64,000 nucleotides of DNA from Escallonia rubra (taxonomy: Eukaryota > Streptophyta > Magnoliopsida > Escalloniales > Escalloniaceae). Positions 48,582-61,124 of this stretch are shown piece after piece (position 1 is the stretch's first letter; every line of letters starts with the position of its first letter). The translations under genes were made by a program, and so were the position numbers. The DNA is taken from assembly GCA_033065855.1 (NCBI GenBank), contig JAVXUO010003001.1, positions 992,001 to 1,056,000 of the forward strand, given 5' to 3'. The notes below the pieces were generated by a model. It worked only from the letters and a program-made list of their open reading frames with translations, did no database searches and was not told where the DNA came from.

Positions 48582-49718
48582 GTTAATTACAGCCATGACC
48601 TTAATGTTATGATGAAATTATAGAAGTGTCAATTAATTTGGACAAATTATACTTACATCCATTGACCAAACAGAATACGTAAATACATAATTGTTTGAAG
48701 CGAAAAGACCAGAATGCCCATGATTTAAAAATCTATTTTTTCAAATGCCATTCGCTTATCTCATCCATGGTCTCTCTCTTTTACCCCTGCAACTCCAACC
48801 ACCACCACGACATCATAGCAACACCATGAACAATCTGCCACAAGTCCTTCCAATCACCAACAGCAATGGAGGGTCACCATTTTTAAAGTAGAGTCAACCA
48901 CCAACCAACCTCGTCGTTCCATTGCCACTTACCACAGTAACAATTACCATCATCCACCAAACCAAAAACCCGCCATTGGCCACATTCACCACCATCCATC
49001 AAAGCCAACACTGCTAACACCACCATCTACCAAAGCCAAAACCCACCACAACCAATTGCTGAATTTTTAGTCCTTAAAAAATAAATTCTATAAACAACAG
49101 ATCTCCATGGCTCGCAACAGTTGTCACGGTAGCTGTGGTTGTTTCTTTTGCCGAGTGGCTATATTTGGATACAACCAAATACATATATGCTTAAATCCTC
49201 TAACTCTTAAGACTACTTGGCAAAAGAAACAACACGGCCCTCAAATCCTTAAAGTCAACACCCTGCAAATCTCTATAAACAACTATTGGGGGAAGGGTGG
49301 GTGCGGCGGCGAGGAAAAGGAAGGGTGGGTGTCTCGATGAGGAGGGGGGAGGGTGGGGGCGACGATGAGGAGGGGGTGGGGGTTGTGACAGAGTGGGTGA
49401 AGGGTGGGTGCGGCGACGGGGTGGTAAGAAGGTGAGGGCGGTGACGAGATAAGGGGAGTTGGAGAGACTGAGAAGGTTTCAACCCTAATTAGGAAAAAAA
49501 AAAATAAAGTTTAAATCTATACATAACAATATATAATCATGTATATATCAAATAAGGGTAATATTGGTATTTTAAAAATATGTATCGGTGACATTAGCAA
49601 AAATGTACGACTTTTTAACATATCAACAACAGAAGGACACGGCTGATACCTTTTGAAACTTAGTATTCTTGACTATAATTTTATCATAATCTTAGGACAC
49701 ATGGATGTAATTAACCCC
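48582..49718. mobile_element. Second Mutator-like non-autonomous element
   Basis: The left end GTTAATTACAGCCATGACCT and the inverted right end GTTAATTACATCCATGTGTC are related for about 60 bp. The same 9-mer TAAAAATTA flanks the element at 48573-48581 and 49719-49727. The right terminus has three extra bases (CCC) that the left lacks. The ends share the GTTAATTAC start with the element at 34976-36074, so the two belong to related families. The interior is CCACC-rich then GGTGGG-rich, with overlapping low-complexity ORFs and no transposase. Confidence 0.75.
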
Positions 49719-49729
49719 TAAAAATTATA

Positions 49730-50000
49730 CTCCCTCCGTCACTAATTAATTGATCATATTTCTTTTTTGGGATGTTCCAAAAAAATTGATTACTTTCTAA
49801 ATTAAGAAAGATTATGTTTTTCCTTTTTTACCCTTCTTAAACTTTTTTTAATTATATTTCTCTCTCCACATTTAATCATCCAGTAATCCATTTTTCTAGC
49901 CCACTTTCTTCCCTACATCTCTCTTTTTCTCTCTTAAGGTAGAATGAGAAACTACTCATATCCTAAATAAACGTACAAATCAAACACAAGACGGAAGGAG
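49730..50000. mobile_element. Stowaway MITE
   Basis: Ends CTCCCTCCGTC and GACGGAAGGAG are inverted copies, flanked by TA on both sides (49728-49729 and 50001-50002). Length is 271 bp with AT-rich non-coding contents. These are the defining features of plant Stowaway (Tc1/mariner-derived) MITEs. Confidence 0.85.
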
Positions 50001-51699
50001 TATAAATGTTAATATCAAAGAAGTTTTGAAATTTGCGTTCTTTCAAATTCGTGCTATTTAATTCTACATTCTTTTGCTTCTTATTCTAAATGATCGGCCA
50101 CCACCATTAGCATGAACACCCACCGCCAATCGACCATCACTTCCCAGCCCAATCATCCCACCATCCACAACAATTACCATTCCACCCTGCCTATCCCTCG
50201 CCACCACTTCGGCTGAGTCCGTTGAATACCTCCCACCACCACATAGACTAACAAAACCAACACTACAACCTAAATTGAAAACTTTGAAAGACTTCCCCCC
50301 CCCCCCCCCCACCCACTATATCAACAGACATACACGTACGCGCACAACACATAAACTTTTCGCAAACTTGAAGGATAGACAAACACATGCTCCCCCGACG
50401 TTTTGCGTGTATGGAGAACACACACAAACCCATCGCTTTTGTAGATCAAGAGAAAACCCATACACACATACATTTTTTTTCAACATACTTACGATGTGTT
50501 TGGATATTTGAACTAAAGATGAGAGGATTTGAAAGTAACTTGAACGACATTACTTTTTAATAACTACAAAAGAGAATTTGTGAAATTCTAAGGAATTTGA
50601 AAAAGGAATTTGGGGACCAAAATTTTTAGTTGAAAAAACTACTCCAGACTAGTATTTTCTCAAATCCACACGAGAACTCTTTTTTTTGTTGTTGTTGTTG
50701 CCTTGCCGCATTTCATTCCAATTTTGTAGTCGTTCATCACTATTTCTCTCTCCTTTCTTTTTTAATCTCAATCATATGTTTGTCAATTTTTTTTAGCATT
50801 TGATTTATAACTTTGTTATTCATAACTGATTATAATTGTACTAAATCCATTTTACAAAAATTGCCAAACATCAAACTTTACAAATTTTGAGATTTGAAAA
50901 TGCAAGAATTATGAAATGAAGGGATTCTAAACTTCCTAGTGTCTTAATTTTTTTTCCATCCAAACACACTCTTCTTAGAGAAGAACAAGACATTACTCCT
51001 CACCATTACTGCTACAGCCAACACTCGGATAATTTGCCACCACCTGCAAACAATCAAGCTGCAATTTGGAGGCAAGTTTGCTAAAGAAGAAGTAGATGAC
51101 GGAGAAAACCAAATGAAAAGAAAGAGATAAGAAAAATATGTTTATCATGTGATTTTTTAGGGTTAATCTGTAGAATTACGTTCTAAAAAATATGAAATCA
51201 CCCCACAAACAACTAAAATTAGAGAACATTCTTACTTTTCAAAACCCTGGAGAACTAACCTAACGACTTTATATCGCTTGTACAAAATTATATTAATAGC
51301 GCATAAATAAAATATTTTATAACGCCTACTATCTAAGATGATGTGTCTTATGACTAGTGAAATAAAAATCTGATTTCGTTGGCAAGGAGGAAAAAAAAAA
51401 AAACCAATGATGATCTCATGATCCATTAAGCGGATAAATTAGATATATCCCTAAAAAGGAACCCGACTTATATTTAATTTCAAATCTTTTACCTCGGTTT
51501 CGGCGATATTCGTATTTACATTCTAGGAGGCCCCGCTCAGACAAATCCTCTTTCTCTCTCTTGTGGGGAATCCTGCGACCTCCGCTTGAGTCTACCACCA
51601 CTTCGGCGACATTCTCAATTTTCACCACCTCTTCAGTCCACTGGGTAGTCTGGGCCGTCGACGATAAGAAAGAAAATAAAGGACGAATTAGAACCAAGC
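50001..51699. other. Intergenic between MITE and CBSX-like gene
   Basis: A C homopolymer lies at 50295-50310. A TIR element is likely at 50495-50968, where TGTGTTTGGAT is inverted as ATCCAAACACA; no target duplication was seen. The final about 200 bp before 51700 are the probable promoter and 5' leader of the CBSX-like gene. No other gene was recognised. Confidence 0.45.
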
Positions 51700-54600
51700 A
51701 TGGCCTTTGTTACTCTGCCGGAGCCCCTGTCTCTCTACCTCGCCACCTCCGCAGCCACGGCGGTGCGCCACCAGCTGCCTTGCCTGCTTTTATCTCTTCC
51801 CGCCTCCACCTCCGCTTCTCTATCTTCCCGCCGCTTCTTGCTGTCGCGCAGGCCCCCTCTCGCCGTCGCTGTCAACGGCACCTTGGTGGCCAGTTCTGTG
51901 CCGGTACGTCTCCTTATCCATTTCACGAGTTCAATTTTTCATAATCTGCTCTAGCTCTCAGTTGTTTGTTTCCTCTGCCTGATTGGTTTGAATTATCTAA
52001 TTGCTCTGCGTGCTGTTACGGTGCGCTGATCAAACTCGTACACCTCTCAGCCGCATTACTCGGGCGTAGTTGGAAAACTCTCTCTCACGCACGCATCCAC
52101 ACACACATTAATTTATTTGTTCTAAAAGCTTGCTAGCAAGCAGAGAGACAGAATAATGAGAAACAAATCAAGTCAGGGATGGAGCCATCCTTAAGGTGGG
52201 CACCAAATATATATATATATATATATACAGGGGAGGTCGAAAAGATCGCTGTAGGCCGTCGGAGGAGGGCGAGGAGCGAGGAGAAAACAGGTGAAGTGTG
52301 CAGTGCAGCGGTGTTGTTCTGTCGTGATTTATGTTTGGAGTTTGGACTTTATTTTTTGTGTAAGTTTAGTATCTAAAATGACTAGAAGACATTTCTTTTA
52401 ACTATTCTTAGGATATTTAGGTATTTGAACATGTAAAATGACCTAGAAAACATCTTCTTCAACCATTTTTAAAATTTTTATGTGGGCACTTTTGTCATTA
52501 CGAGCTAAATATAATATGTAAAAGGGAAAAATGTTGGAGCAACAGGTGGGCACTTGCCCATCGATGCCAGCCTCTGAATTAAGGTGCACCACTAGGTGCA
52601 CGAGTGCAAATTGCACTATGACCGGGAAGGGGCAGGGGGAGAAAATATTCAAGTGGGAACAATTGAACAAAAGACCTTGCATAACGAGTTGATTCCATGT
52701 TTAGTTACAATTTGCTTAAAAATTTTAAGCCTATAGAGGATCGACCTCCTAATGTCATGACTCTTAAAATGTTTGCGCTCCAAATTTAGACTCAGTACAA
52801 AATATTCAGTCCAACGGTGTCTATTATAGGAAAAGATATTCGTTACAATAGTGTCTTCGTACTGTTTATTGCGTTGATTTTGCTGGCTCTGTAATCCATT
52901 GAAATAGAGTAGGAATGTCAATGGGGCGGGTCGGATTTCACAAGATCTGTACCCGCCATAATAGCACAAATCTACGACTCTGACCCACCCCGCCCCGCCC
53001 CGCCCTCGGGTCGAGGGATGGGAATACCATCCCCGATCCGATGGACCATGAAAAACCCGCCCATGCCCATGCTCCGACCCGCACCACACCCCCCCGTCCC
53101 TTCACCGCACACATCTACATAGATCTGCATAGACACAAACAAACCACCGGCGCACAAACCAACCACAACGCATAACCAACCATCGGTGCACAAACAAACC
53201 ACCACCATCGCATGATCCAGGTTGATGTCCGTCCCAAACGCCAACGGTCAGCGATGAGATGAAATAACATCCCGCTGTGGGTGGGGATGGGGGGCAATGG
53301 TAAGGGGGGTGGGGGGTGATGGAAGAGTGTGGTGTGGGGGAAGAAAATGTGAGAAGAGAGAAGAAGAGAAAGAGGAGAAAGCGTGTTAGGGTTTTGTCCA
53401 CACCTTTTATATAGTTGGAGATGAACGAGTGAGATTGCACAGGATTATATGTAGGGTTAGGATCAAAACTATCATATAAAATGGTGGTGGGTACGGGTCG
53501 AAAACCTGGGTGGGTTAGACTAAATACCAAATCTGACCCACACCCGCTGCGGGTTTTAAATCTTATTACCATACATGTCCCAGGGCCAGGTCAAAGTTAA
53601 AAAAACACGCTCCTATAGGATTGGAGCGAGGCAGATATCCGTCGGGTGCGGATCAAATTGGCATCCCTAAAATAGAGTGATGATAACACGTGACCCGACC
53701 GTTGTAGCAACAAACAACTATATTACGGGTCGCTAATTATGTCAAACTTATAAAAGAATTTAGCTCAATTTACTGTGGTATGTGTTCACTTCGAGGTTCC
53801 ACAAGCAAAGTATAGTCTGAGTCTGATGCAAAGTAATATAATGTGGGAGAAAGCCATGGTAAGTGAAACGGAAGGACCTGGGATGGCTCAGCCAAACCAG
53901 AGGACTGGAAGTGCATCAACAGGGCATAGGCGCAAAGTGAGCATGAAGACAGCGTTCAAACTCAAAGTCCAAATCCGGTGTCGAGGTCCAGTGATAAGGT
54001 AATGAGCTAAGCAGTTAGCCGAACAGCTTTGTCTTTCTAGGATTCTATTGAGATATGAGACTTAGGGCGAGAAAGTAGGAGAATAAAGAATCCAGAGTGA
54101 TTATTCAAAATGAGTTTTGGACCCCTGTATTAACAGGCAGCTGAAAAGAACTTTCTATGACATGGCAGCACCAGGGAATTACACCCTATCGAGGGTGCGT
54201 TATATGCCAGTGCACAACCGTACTCACTATGCCTTGCCTTGTCTAGCTTTGCTAGGTTTGCGTGGAACTTCGACTGATGATGGGCCGCGACACAATGTAG
54301 TAATTCTTGGACTCATCCTCCAGTCCAGTATTCTTGCAGTGTTCAGCATAGGTGTCAAAAGAGGCGCAAGTATCTTGGTTGTAGTGGGGATGCCACGCCC
54401 AACTGCCAAGCAGATTAGGCACACAGCCCTTCGAAGACCACCTCCCGTCTCAGAGTAGCCCAAAGGTCATTGTCCTTGGAGGTGCCCATAAGCATCGGTT
54501 GCATTCGTGTATATAGATCAGTACCTCACGTCCCTCGCATTACACGAGTCACCTTGAACCGAGATAGTGTCCCGACCCCCGTCCCAGCGGAGGGAAACCC

Positions 54601-57157
54601 TCGTGGCGAAGCACTCAGATGGATCCCCTCTGTGTGCTAAGAATCGGTGTTTAGCATTCTTACGAGTAGGACAATGAGTCCTTGTGCCTGGGCATTTGGA
54701 GCTCCTGTGGTGTTTAACATTTCTCATAGCCAAGGCATGGACACGGTGCAAAGGCACGGTTTGAGGATTTGAGAGCAAGGCATAGCATCGACGGAGACCA
54801 TGCCATGGAAGTGTCTGGGGCGGTTAACCCAGTTTGTATCATGCCTTGGCCATTTTCTGCACTCTACCCAATTCGCGTTCGATGAAAGGCATGTTCCGAT
54901 TTGATTGGGTTGATCTTTTTGACATTTTGACCGTTACAGTTAGTGATGTGGCATTGAAAGTGGATCCCCATACGGCCGCATATGTGTAGCCAGAATGGGC
55001 TAGCAACAGGCAGCATTTAAAATACATTGCAATTAATCAAGCTATTAGACAAGTAATAATGTTACTGCCTTGTCTAACAACTTAGCTTTAGAATACGGGA
55101 GCTATCAAGTGTTGTAGTGGTCGGAAATTGTGATATAGTAGGGAACTCTGAAATTCGAGGTTCAGGTCTGACGTGTGAAGTCTGTCGTCGCTATATTGGG
55201 ATAGTTCTCTTTGTCAGAAATTTGAATTTGCTGTATTATTTAGCAATATATCTGGTTGTTTTCATTTTAGTGACGAAGTTTGCATGGTGGAACATCTGGA
55301 TTCATCAATGATAAGCTATGACCCAAAATACATCTCCTTTCAATTGCAATTGGGAGTTTTAAACTGCTTCTTGATATTTATTACTCCTTCCGTCCTAGAT
55401 ATATTACTCACAATTGACTTTACATGGTTATTAAGGAAGTTGGTCATGGTTACCAAGTTGAATATACACTCTTGGAGAATGACCGCTAGTGGCCAAGGAT
55501 AATTTACTTCCATTTCTCATGCAAATCCTTTTATTGATCATCTCTGTAACTCAGCCATTTGCCTCTTCTGTTTCCATTGAGGTGATATTACTTTTAGTGG
55601 TGCAATGTTGTCCTGTATTATTCTCCTTTCTTCTTTGTCCTTATGGTGCAAGACCACAACCACCACAGCTTAAAACCTACTGTCAACAACACACCATTAC
55701 CGTCCTTCTTTGGAGCCAGGGAACAAAGTTTTAAAATCCGAAATTAACCTAAACCATTGTGGCTGATTCCAAAAATTTAAACGACAAAAAATCATGAAAC
55801 GAGGGCTGAAAAGAGTGAACTAATCAATCCTAAAATGAAAAGATGAAAAAGAAAAAGAAGTGTAAAATCCAAACCTCATCTGGGGTTGTTAACATCCAAA
55901 TCTCAATCATGATGATGTCAAAAACTACCCAGCACTTGGGAATCATGAATCAAGGCTGAAAAAGAAAATGAATAGTTTTTCAAATAATAATTAAAAAAAA
56001 GCCTCATGCTACGCCTAAGGGATGCCCAGATCGCCTATTTGATGATAAGGTGCACATTCAAGACCACGTATGCACGCGCCGAAGCCAGGCCTTACCGACT
56101 GAAGAACGCCTTAAAGCCTAGTGCAATGCCTACTTGACGCCTAGTCAATCCCTTGATCGGATTTATTTTTCATATTAATTAGTTATCAGGCTTCGCGTGT
56201 TGCTTGGATGTGACCTAGCAAACCAGATCTGAGAATGAAATTTCCGGCAACGAAGTAGCTTTGATGGGTTTGGACCATGGCAGATTTGTGGCATAGGAGC
56301 TGGTGATCGAAAGGAGGTTGATGGTGGTTGGAAAGTGGCGGATGGCTGAATAAGCAAAGGAAGTCTACTGGTTTTTTTGTTTTTTTGTTTTTTTTTTTTG
56401 GGGGGGGGGGGGGGTGTGTGTGGGGTGTGGGGTGTGGGGTGTGGGTGTGGGGGTTGGGTTGGCGGAAGTGGGAACAAAGCGTGACTGGTAAATGGTGGAG
56501 GGATGTGGCAGTAATGGTGAGTCGGAGTGGGGGTAGAGAGACAAGAGGAGAAACAGATGGTCGTTGTTGTTAAAGAGAGAAACAGATGGTGGGTCCCATT
56601 AGGCAATTAATTTAGAAAAGTGTAAATATGGAAAAGTACACAAATTATTTTTTTTCACCCAAAATAGAAACTGAGCAATTGGGACGGCCTAGAGAGGAAA
56701 TATGATCTATAATTTTGGGAAGGAGGAAGTATTATTCTTGAACTAGTTTTCTATATCTCTTTTATGTTTTTCTTTCTCTCACTGGGTTGTGATTTTGACC
56801 ATGTTACTCCTACGTATTTTTCTCCCTGCACGTTATTCTAATCATCCTATTGTCTTGCAGTCAAGAAATGGAGTATACACTGTGGGCGATTTTATGACTA
56901 CAAAAGAGGAATTACAAGTTGTAAAGACAACAACAACAGTGGAGGAAGGTATTTTATGAAGCTTATTCTTTGTTTCTCTGGTGACTCAAAATCTTTTGTT
57001 ATCTAATGTGTCCGATTTAAAATCTTTTGTTATCTAATGTGTCTGATTTCTGCGAACAGCATTAGAAGCTCTTGTGGAAAACAGAATAACTGGTTTTCCT
57101 GTGATTGATGACGATTGGAAATTGGTGAGTTTTTCATCTCTTTCCCTCCCTAACCAC

Positions 57158-57188
<31 letters not shown>

Positions 57189-60100
57189 ACACACACCAAC
57201 ACCAACAATCCCCCTCCCAAAAAAGCCCCTCCCTTTTCAAAGGTTATTTTGCTGAAGGAACATTCTTGAGAGAAGGGAGTGAAATATATGAGGTCCTTCA
57301 GCCCTTAGTGCAACAGCTTTATTTGTGTGTAAGAAATTATTGCACTAAAAAGGAGAGGGGGTAGAAGCTTTTTCAAACAACTTTCCCGTTCTTTGCTGAC
57401 TTTGGAGAGAAACTTTAGGCAGTGAAATTAGGCTTTCATGCCTTCGTCTAAAAAGAAATTGGTTACTCTGCTTCCCTTTCCTTTCTCTTCTCACCACTCT
57501 CAGAGCCAGAATAAGAGATTCCTTATTCGTCTTTTGTCATCAAATAACCTCCTCCAGCTTATTTGATATTACTCAGAATCTCTTTCCATTTGTCAATTCA
57601 TGTACATTTTTGTAAGTGATTATGCAAAGACAGCAGTTTTGCTGTTAAAGGCATTCAGAGGTTATTTGTTCCTGCAGGTTGGTCTTGTTTCAGACTACGA
57701 CTTGTTAGCACTGGACTCTATATCAGGTAAACCAAAAAAATATATATATAAAATAGTTAAGTTTTACCTTGTCAAGTCATTGTTTAGGAAATTCTTCAGT
57801 AATTTCTTCTAATAGGTTGATACTATATGTTGCTTCCTCTAAAGTTGTCTTTGATTGCCATTTGTATGCTCCTGCTGCTGATTTCTTTTCAAGCATTTTG
57901 GTATTGATTTCCTTTGTTTACGCCAAAGGTATAGGTAACAGCATTGACTGAAAACTGTCTTTTCTTTTCTTTTGTGATTTATAAGACTGCTAAGGAAGGC
58001 TAGATATAGTGGAGGGGTAATTTGATCTATTGTGGAATGTCCATCTGCTCATGCTCTTCGTGAGTAACTCAGGAACATCACAATCACATTCCATAACTTG
58101 ATTCACTGGTATTTACCTTTTTACAAGTAACATATTTCTCACAGATAACACTGCAGACAGGGGGGGGGGGGGGCGTGGAGGGAATCCATTGCCAAAAAGG
58201 AAGAAAAATCAACAGCCTGTGACTGCAACAACTGTCCAAAAAGCTCTACAGAGGTCTCATTGGAACCACAAGTCCCTTAGGCCTCAGCACACTTAAAAAA
58301 GGGAAGACAGAAAGAAAGGCTTTAGCTGAGAACAGAACACAGCATAGCCCATTTGATACCCTGAAAGATTATGTAAATTCGTAATAGTCAGATGTGCTCC
58401 TGCATTTCTACTATACCTATTGCATGTGAATTTTGTCTTAAGGTGTGTGGTGATGAACTTTTTTAGCCAAATCAGACATGCTATGAAACCGTTTAATTCC
58501 GCTGCCTTCTGATACACAATTTTGCCATAAGTTGCAAAATGTTGCTCTCTGTTTGTTCTTAGCTATACAATTTGTCCAAGTTATACTGTTACATTATAAT
58601 GTATTTGGCTTTATTAGGGTCTTGTATTATAGAAAGGTTCAGAGGCTATTGGGCAGAATTTCCTGCGCTGGGGACTGGTCGGAATATTGAAGAGTGAATT
58701 CCACTTTGATACTTTAATTTTTAAGGAATATTTTACGCAGTTATGGGGTATGCGCACGCGTGTGAATGGCAATGCCATCCAAGTACTGGACATTGTACCC
58801 AATACTGAAGAGTGAATTTCCACTTTGGTTTTTCAAGGAATATTTTGCGCATTCATGTCGACTTGTGCGCGGTGTGAAGGCAATGCCGTCCAAATACTGG
58901 ACCTTGTACCCAGTTTCTTTAGAGGCAGTATTTCTTGCCGTCTAAATCGAGGCGATGCCAGTACTGGCACTGATTAATTGTTAGCAGTCTTGGCAAAATG
59001 ATTTTCGTTCCCATCAACTTAAAACCATAGGAGAGGTGCCCTTGGTGTTGATTTTCAACCATCATCAACTTGGAATCCCTCAGACTGAACTATATCTCTT
59101 TCCGTCACCTACGTCGCCAAATTTGTTGCATCACTAAGATTTTAGCGGAACCGTAGCTCACCCGTGAAAAAAGTCGAACCATAGCAATCTACCCACAAGT
59201 TTCATGCGAGTTTTAGAACTCCAGAGGAAGCTAATTTAGAAGAGGAAGTTGCTATTAAGAGTGAGGGTGATGCTGGTAGGTAGATAGGTGGTTAAGTAGA
59301 TACTGTAAAATGGCTTGTAAGACATGAAAGAGTACTTCTAAAAATATGTAAGAACCATACAATAGGTATGAACCACTGTAGTCTCCTGCTTTTAGTGAAA
59401 TGGCAGAGGGGTGCCATATAGAAGTAGGATAGCATTTTCCATTCCCAGCTCTCTGTCTATCTATTTCTTTTGCACGAGTTGCAAGTAATTGACATAACAG
59501 TTGCTAGCTTGACAGGCTGTCTTTTATGGTTGCCATGGTCGAGTTTATATCTTTGCTGCTATTTGTTGGGTTCTCTGTGAAACATTAAGTGGTAATCTTC
59601 CAAGCAATGATTGTGATTCCTTCTTTTGTTTTATGCCACTTACAATTCTGACCCTCTCTCATTCACCTTTATATCACAAGTGAGGTGATTGGAAATTTAA
59701 ATTCACAAACCGTCTTGCAGAATCTAAGGCCTAGAAGTTACATTGGCTCAGATGCCAACCTCTTCTTAGATAAAGCTTGCAACTAAAAGAGCGAGCTTTT
59801 TCCTTCTTTCTTAGTCTTAAAATTTTCTGTTTAACAACTAGTTGGATGATCAAGCATATGATGGATAATGTGTTATCTTTTTCTCTTTTGTATTTCTTTC
59901 TTATCGATCCCTTTCCCATCTAACTTAAAATGGTCTTGTATTGCCCTGACATGATATGATATTTCCAACACATTGCATTAGGTACTGGACGAACTGATAC
60001 AAACATGTTTCCTGAAGTTGACAGCACTTGGAAAGTAAGCAAGCACCATCTTCGTATAAGTCTTGTAATTCCCTGTGTTGTTTTACAACGTACACATCTT

Positions 60101-61124
60101 ATTTTTTCTCTTGGATATGGATTTGCATGTATGCTTATTCCGTTTTTGGTGGTTAGTAATTCTACTTGACAGTACCCTTATATCCCATCTATGTTGCATG
60201 TCCATAATGGACAAGCATTGCATCAAATCAGATATTTCCTCTATAACAATGATCAGCTGTTGGTTGGGACTCTTGATATACAACTTTCATGTATACAGTC
60301 TAGGAGTTTGGAAGTACACAATATTGATCTTGAAATTTTCATTTTAGTATATGAAAAGAATCAGCCATGTTAGGTCTTCTTTCCTTGATCTTTTATTGTA
60401 ATGGTAGAAAAGGTAAAAATTGAAAGATGTCTTACTATAAGAGCAAGCCAAAAATGAAATTGGAGGTTGTGAAGGGCGTTCACCATTTGCTGCAAAAATA
60501 TTAGCATGATATCTCGTACCGACGACAAGGTTAAACCTGTGTTAATTTAATTGCTAATCAGAGGATGACTAGATGTGATGTGGTAGTTCTTTCTCAGTAT
60601 TTCCAATTTGATTCCATACAATCATCCACCAAACTTGGCACTTCTGATTCCAGATTGTGGTTGCAGACCTTCAATGAGTTACAGAAGTTGCTCACGAAAA
60701 CCACTGGGAAAGCGGTTGGTGATTTGATGACGCCAGCCCCAGTAGTTGTTCGCGAATCAACAAATCTCGAAGATGCTGCTAGGTCCGGCATAATTTTACC
60801 TTATCATTTTGGTTCATTTTTCCTTCTTGTGAATTACTGGAAACTGCGATGTTCTTCAAGTATTTGACGCGGGGGATCGGATAATCTGAAACTTTGCATT
60901 TGGTTACACTTTTGCAGAATATTACTCGAAACTAAATATCGTCGACTGCCAGTTGTAGATGCTGGCGGTAAGCTGGTAAGTGCTTTTTCCACTTCTGTGA
61001 CTTATATTTACCTGTCCACATTCATTCTCAGTCGATCTTTCCTCTGAAGGTTGGCATTATCACAAGAGGAAATGTTGTAAGAGCTGCCCTTCAAGTAAAA
61101 CGTGCCAATGAAATGAAAGCATAG
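51700..61124 (+). CDS. Plastid CBS-domain protein, CBSX1/CBSX2-like
   Basis: Predicted chloroplast protein of two CBS domains. In Arabidopsis, CBSX1/CBSX2 bind adenosine nucleotides and modulate plastid thioredoxins. Eight exons with GT/AG borders: 51700-51903, 56861-56948, 57060-57124, 57678-57726, 59982-60034, 60667-60782, 60918-60975 and 61050-61124. They give 708 nt, 235 aa, matching the family's roughly 236-238 aa. Residues 1 to about 66 form a Ser/Ala/Leu/Arg-rich transit peptide. CBS domain 1 (about 71-140) contains VGDFMTTKEEL, ENRITGFPVIDDDWKLVG and SDYDLLALDS. The linker has MFPEVDSTWKTFNELQKLL. CBS domain 2 (about 171-230) contains VGDLMTPAP, TKYRRLPVVD and VGIITRGNVVRAAL. All junctions keep the frame. 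Intron 1 is about 4.95 kb and intron 4 about 2.25 kb, both carrying repeats. Whether it is the CBSX1 or the CBSX2 orthologue is not decided. Confidence 0.95.
52174..52576. mobile_element. Non-autonomous hAT (Tip100-type ends) in CBSX intron 1
   Basis: The left end CAGGGATGGAGCCATCCTTA and the right end, inverting to CAGAGGCTGGCATCGATGGG, share the CAG-GG-GGAGCCA-type terminus known from Tip100-like hAT elements, followed by GGGCACC on both sides. Flanks AATCAAGT (52166-52173) and AATTAAGG (52577-52584) agree at 6 of 8 positions. An (AT)n run sits just inside the left end. Confidence 0.6.
52910..53669. mobile_element. Non-autonomous hAT element in CBSX intron 1 with perfect TSD
   Basis: Starts TAGGAATGTCAATGGGGCGG and ends AATTGGCATCCCTA, inverted relatives of the termini of the element at 11563-12707. 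It is flanked by perfect 8-bp duplications AAATAGAG (52902-52909 and 53670-53677). Subterminal GGGGCGGG-like tracts and a divergent GC-rich interior are shared with the first element. No transposase is encoded; long overlapping minus-strand ORFs (52649-53572) are by-products of composition. Confidence 0.85.
53780..55050. other. Compositionally distinct block in CBSX intron 1, possibly organelle-derived
   Basis: This stretch lacks the AT-rich tracts and simple repeats of its surroundings. It has even base composition and relatively long unbiased ORFs on both strands (54117-54458 plus, 54778-54518 minus, 55027-54839 minus). That texture is typical of plant mitochondrial DNA inserted in the nucleus. 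I could not recognise any mitochondrial gene or intron domain in it, so the origin is only a guess. An unclassified transposon interior is the alternative. Confidence 0.3.
55051..56860. other. Distal part of CBSX intron 1
   Basis: Contains a TACTCCTTCCGTCC Stowaway-like left end at about 55382 and a GGAAGGAGGAAGTA-like right end near 56717, which may or may not belong to one element. A T/G homopolymer junction lies at 56387-56414. No exon evidence was found here. Confidence 0.35.
57727..59981. other. CBSX intron 4, non-coding
   Basis: A G homopolymer lies at 58160-58173. A tandemly related segment pair lies near 58660-58800 and 58800-58910, sharing TACTGAAGAGTGAATT-, AAGGAATATTTTGCGCA- and GGCAATGCCATCCAA-like phrases, which looks like a degenerate roughly 130-bp duplication. 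No exon evidence was found. Confidence 0.5.

Noticed and set aside
53102..53572. 156-codon minus-strand ORF in the CBSX intron
   Set aside because: Lies wholly inside the hAT element at 52910-53669 and is low-complexity Cys/Trp/Val-rich sequence.
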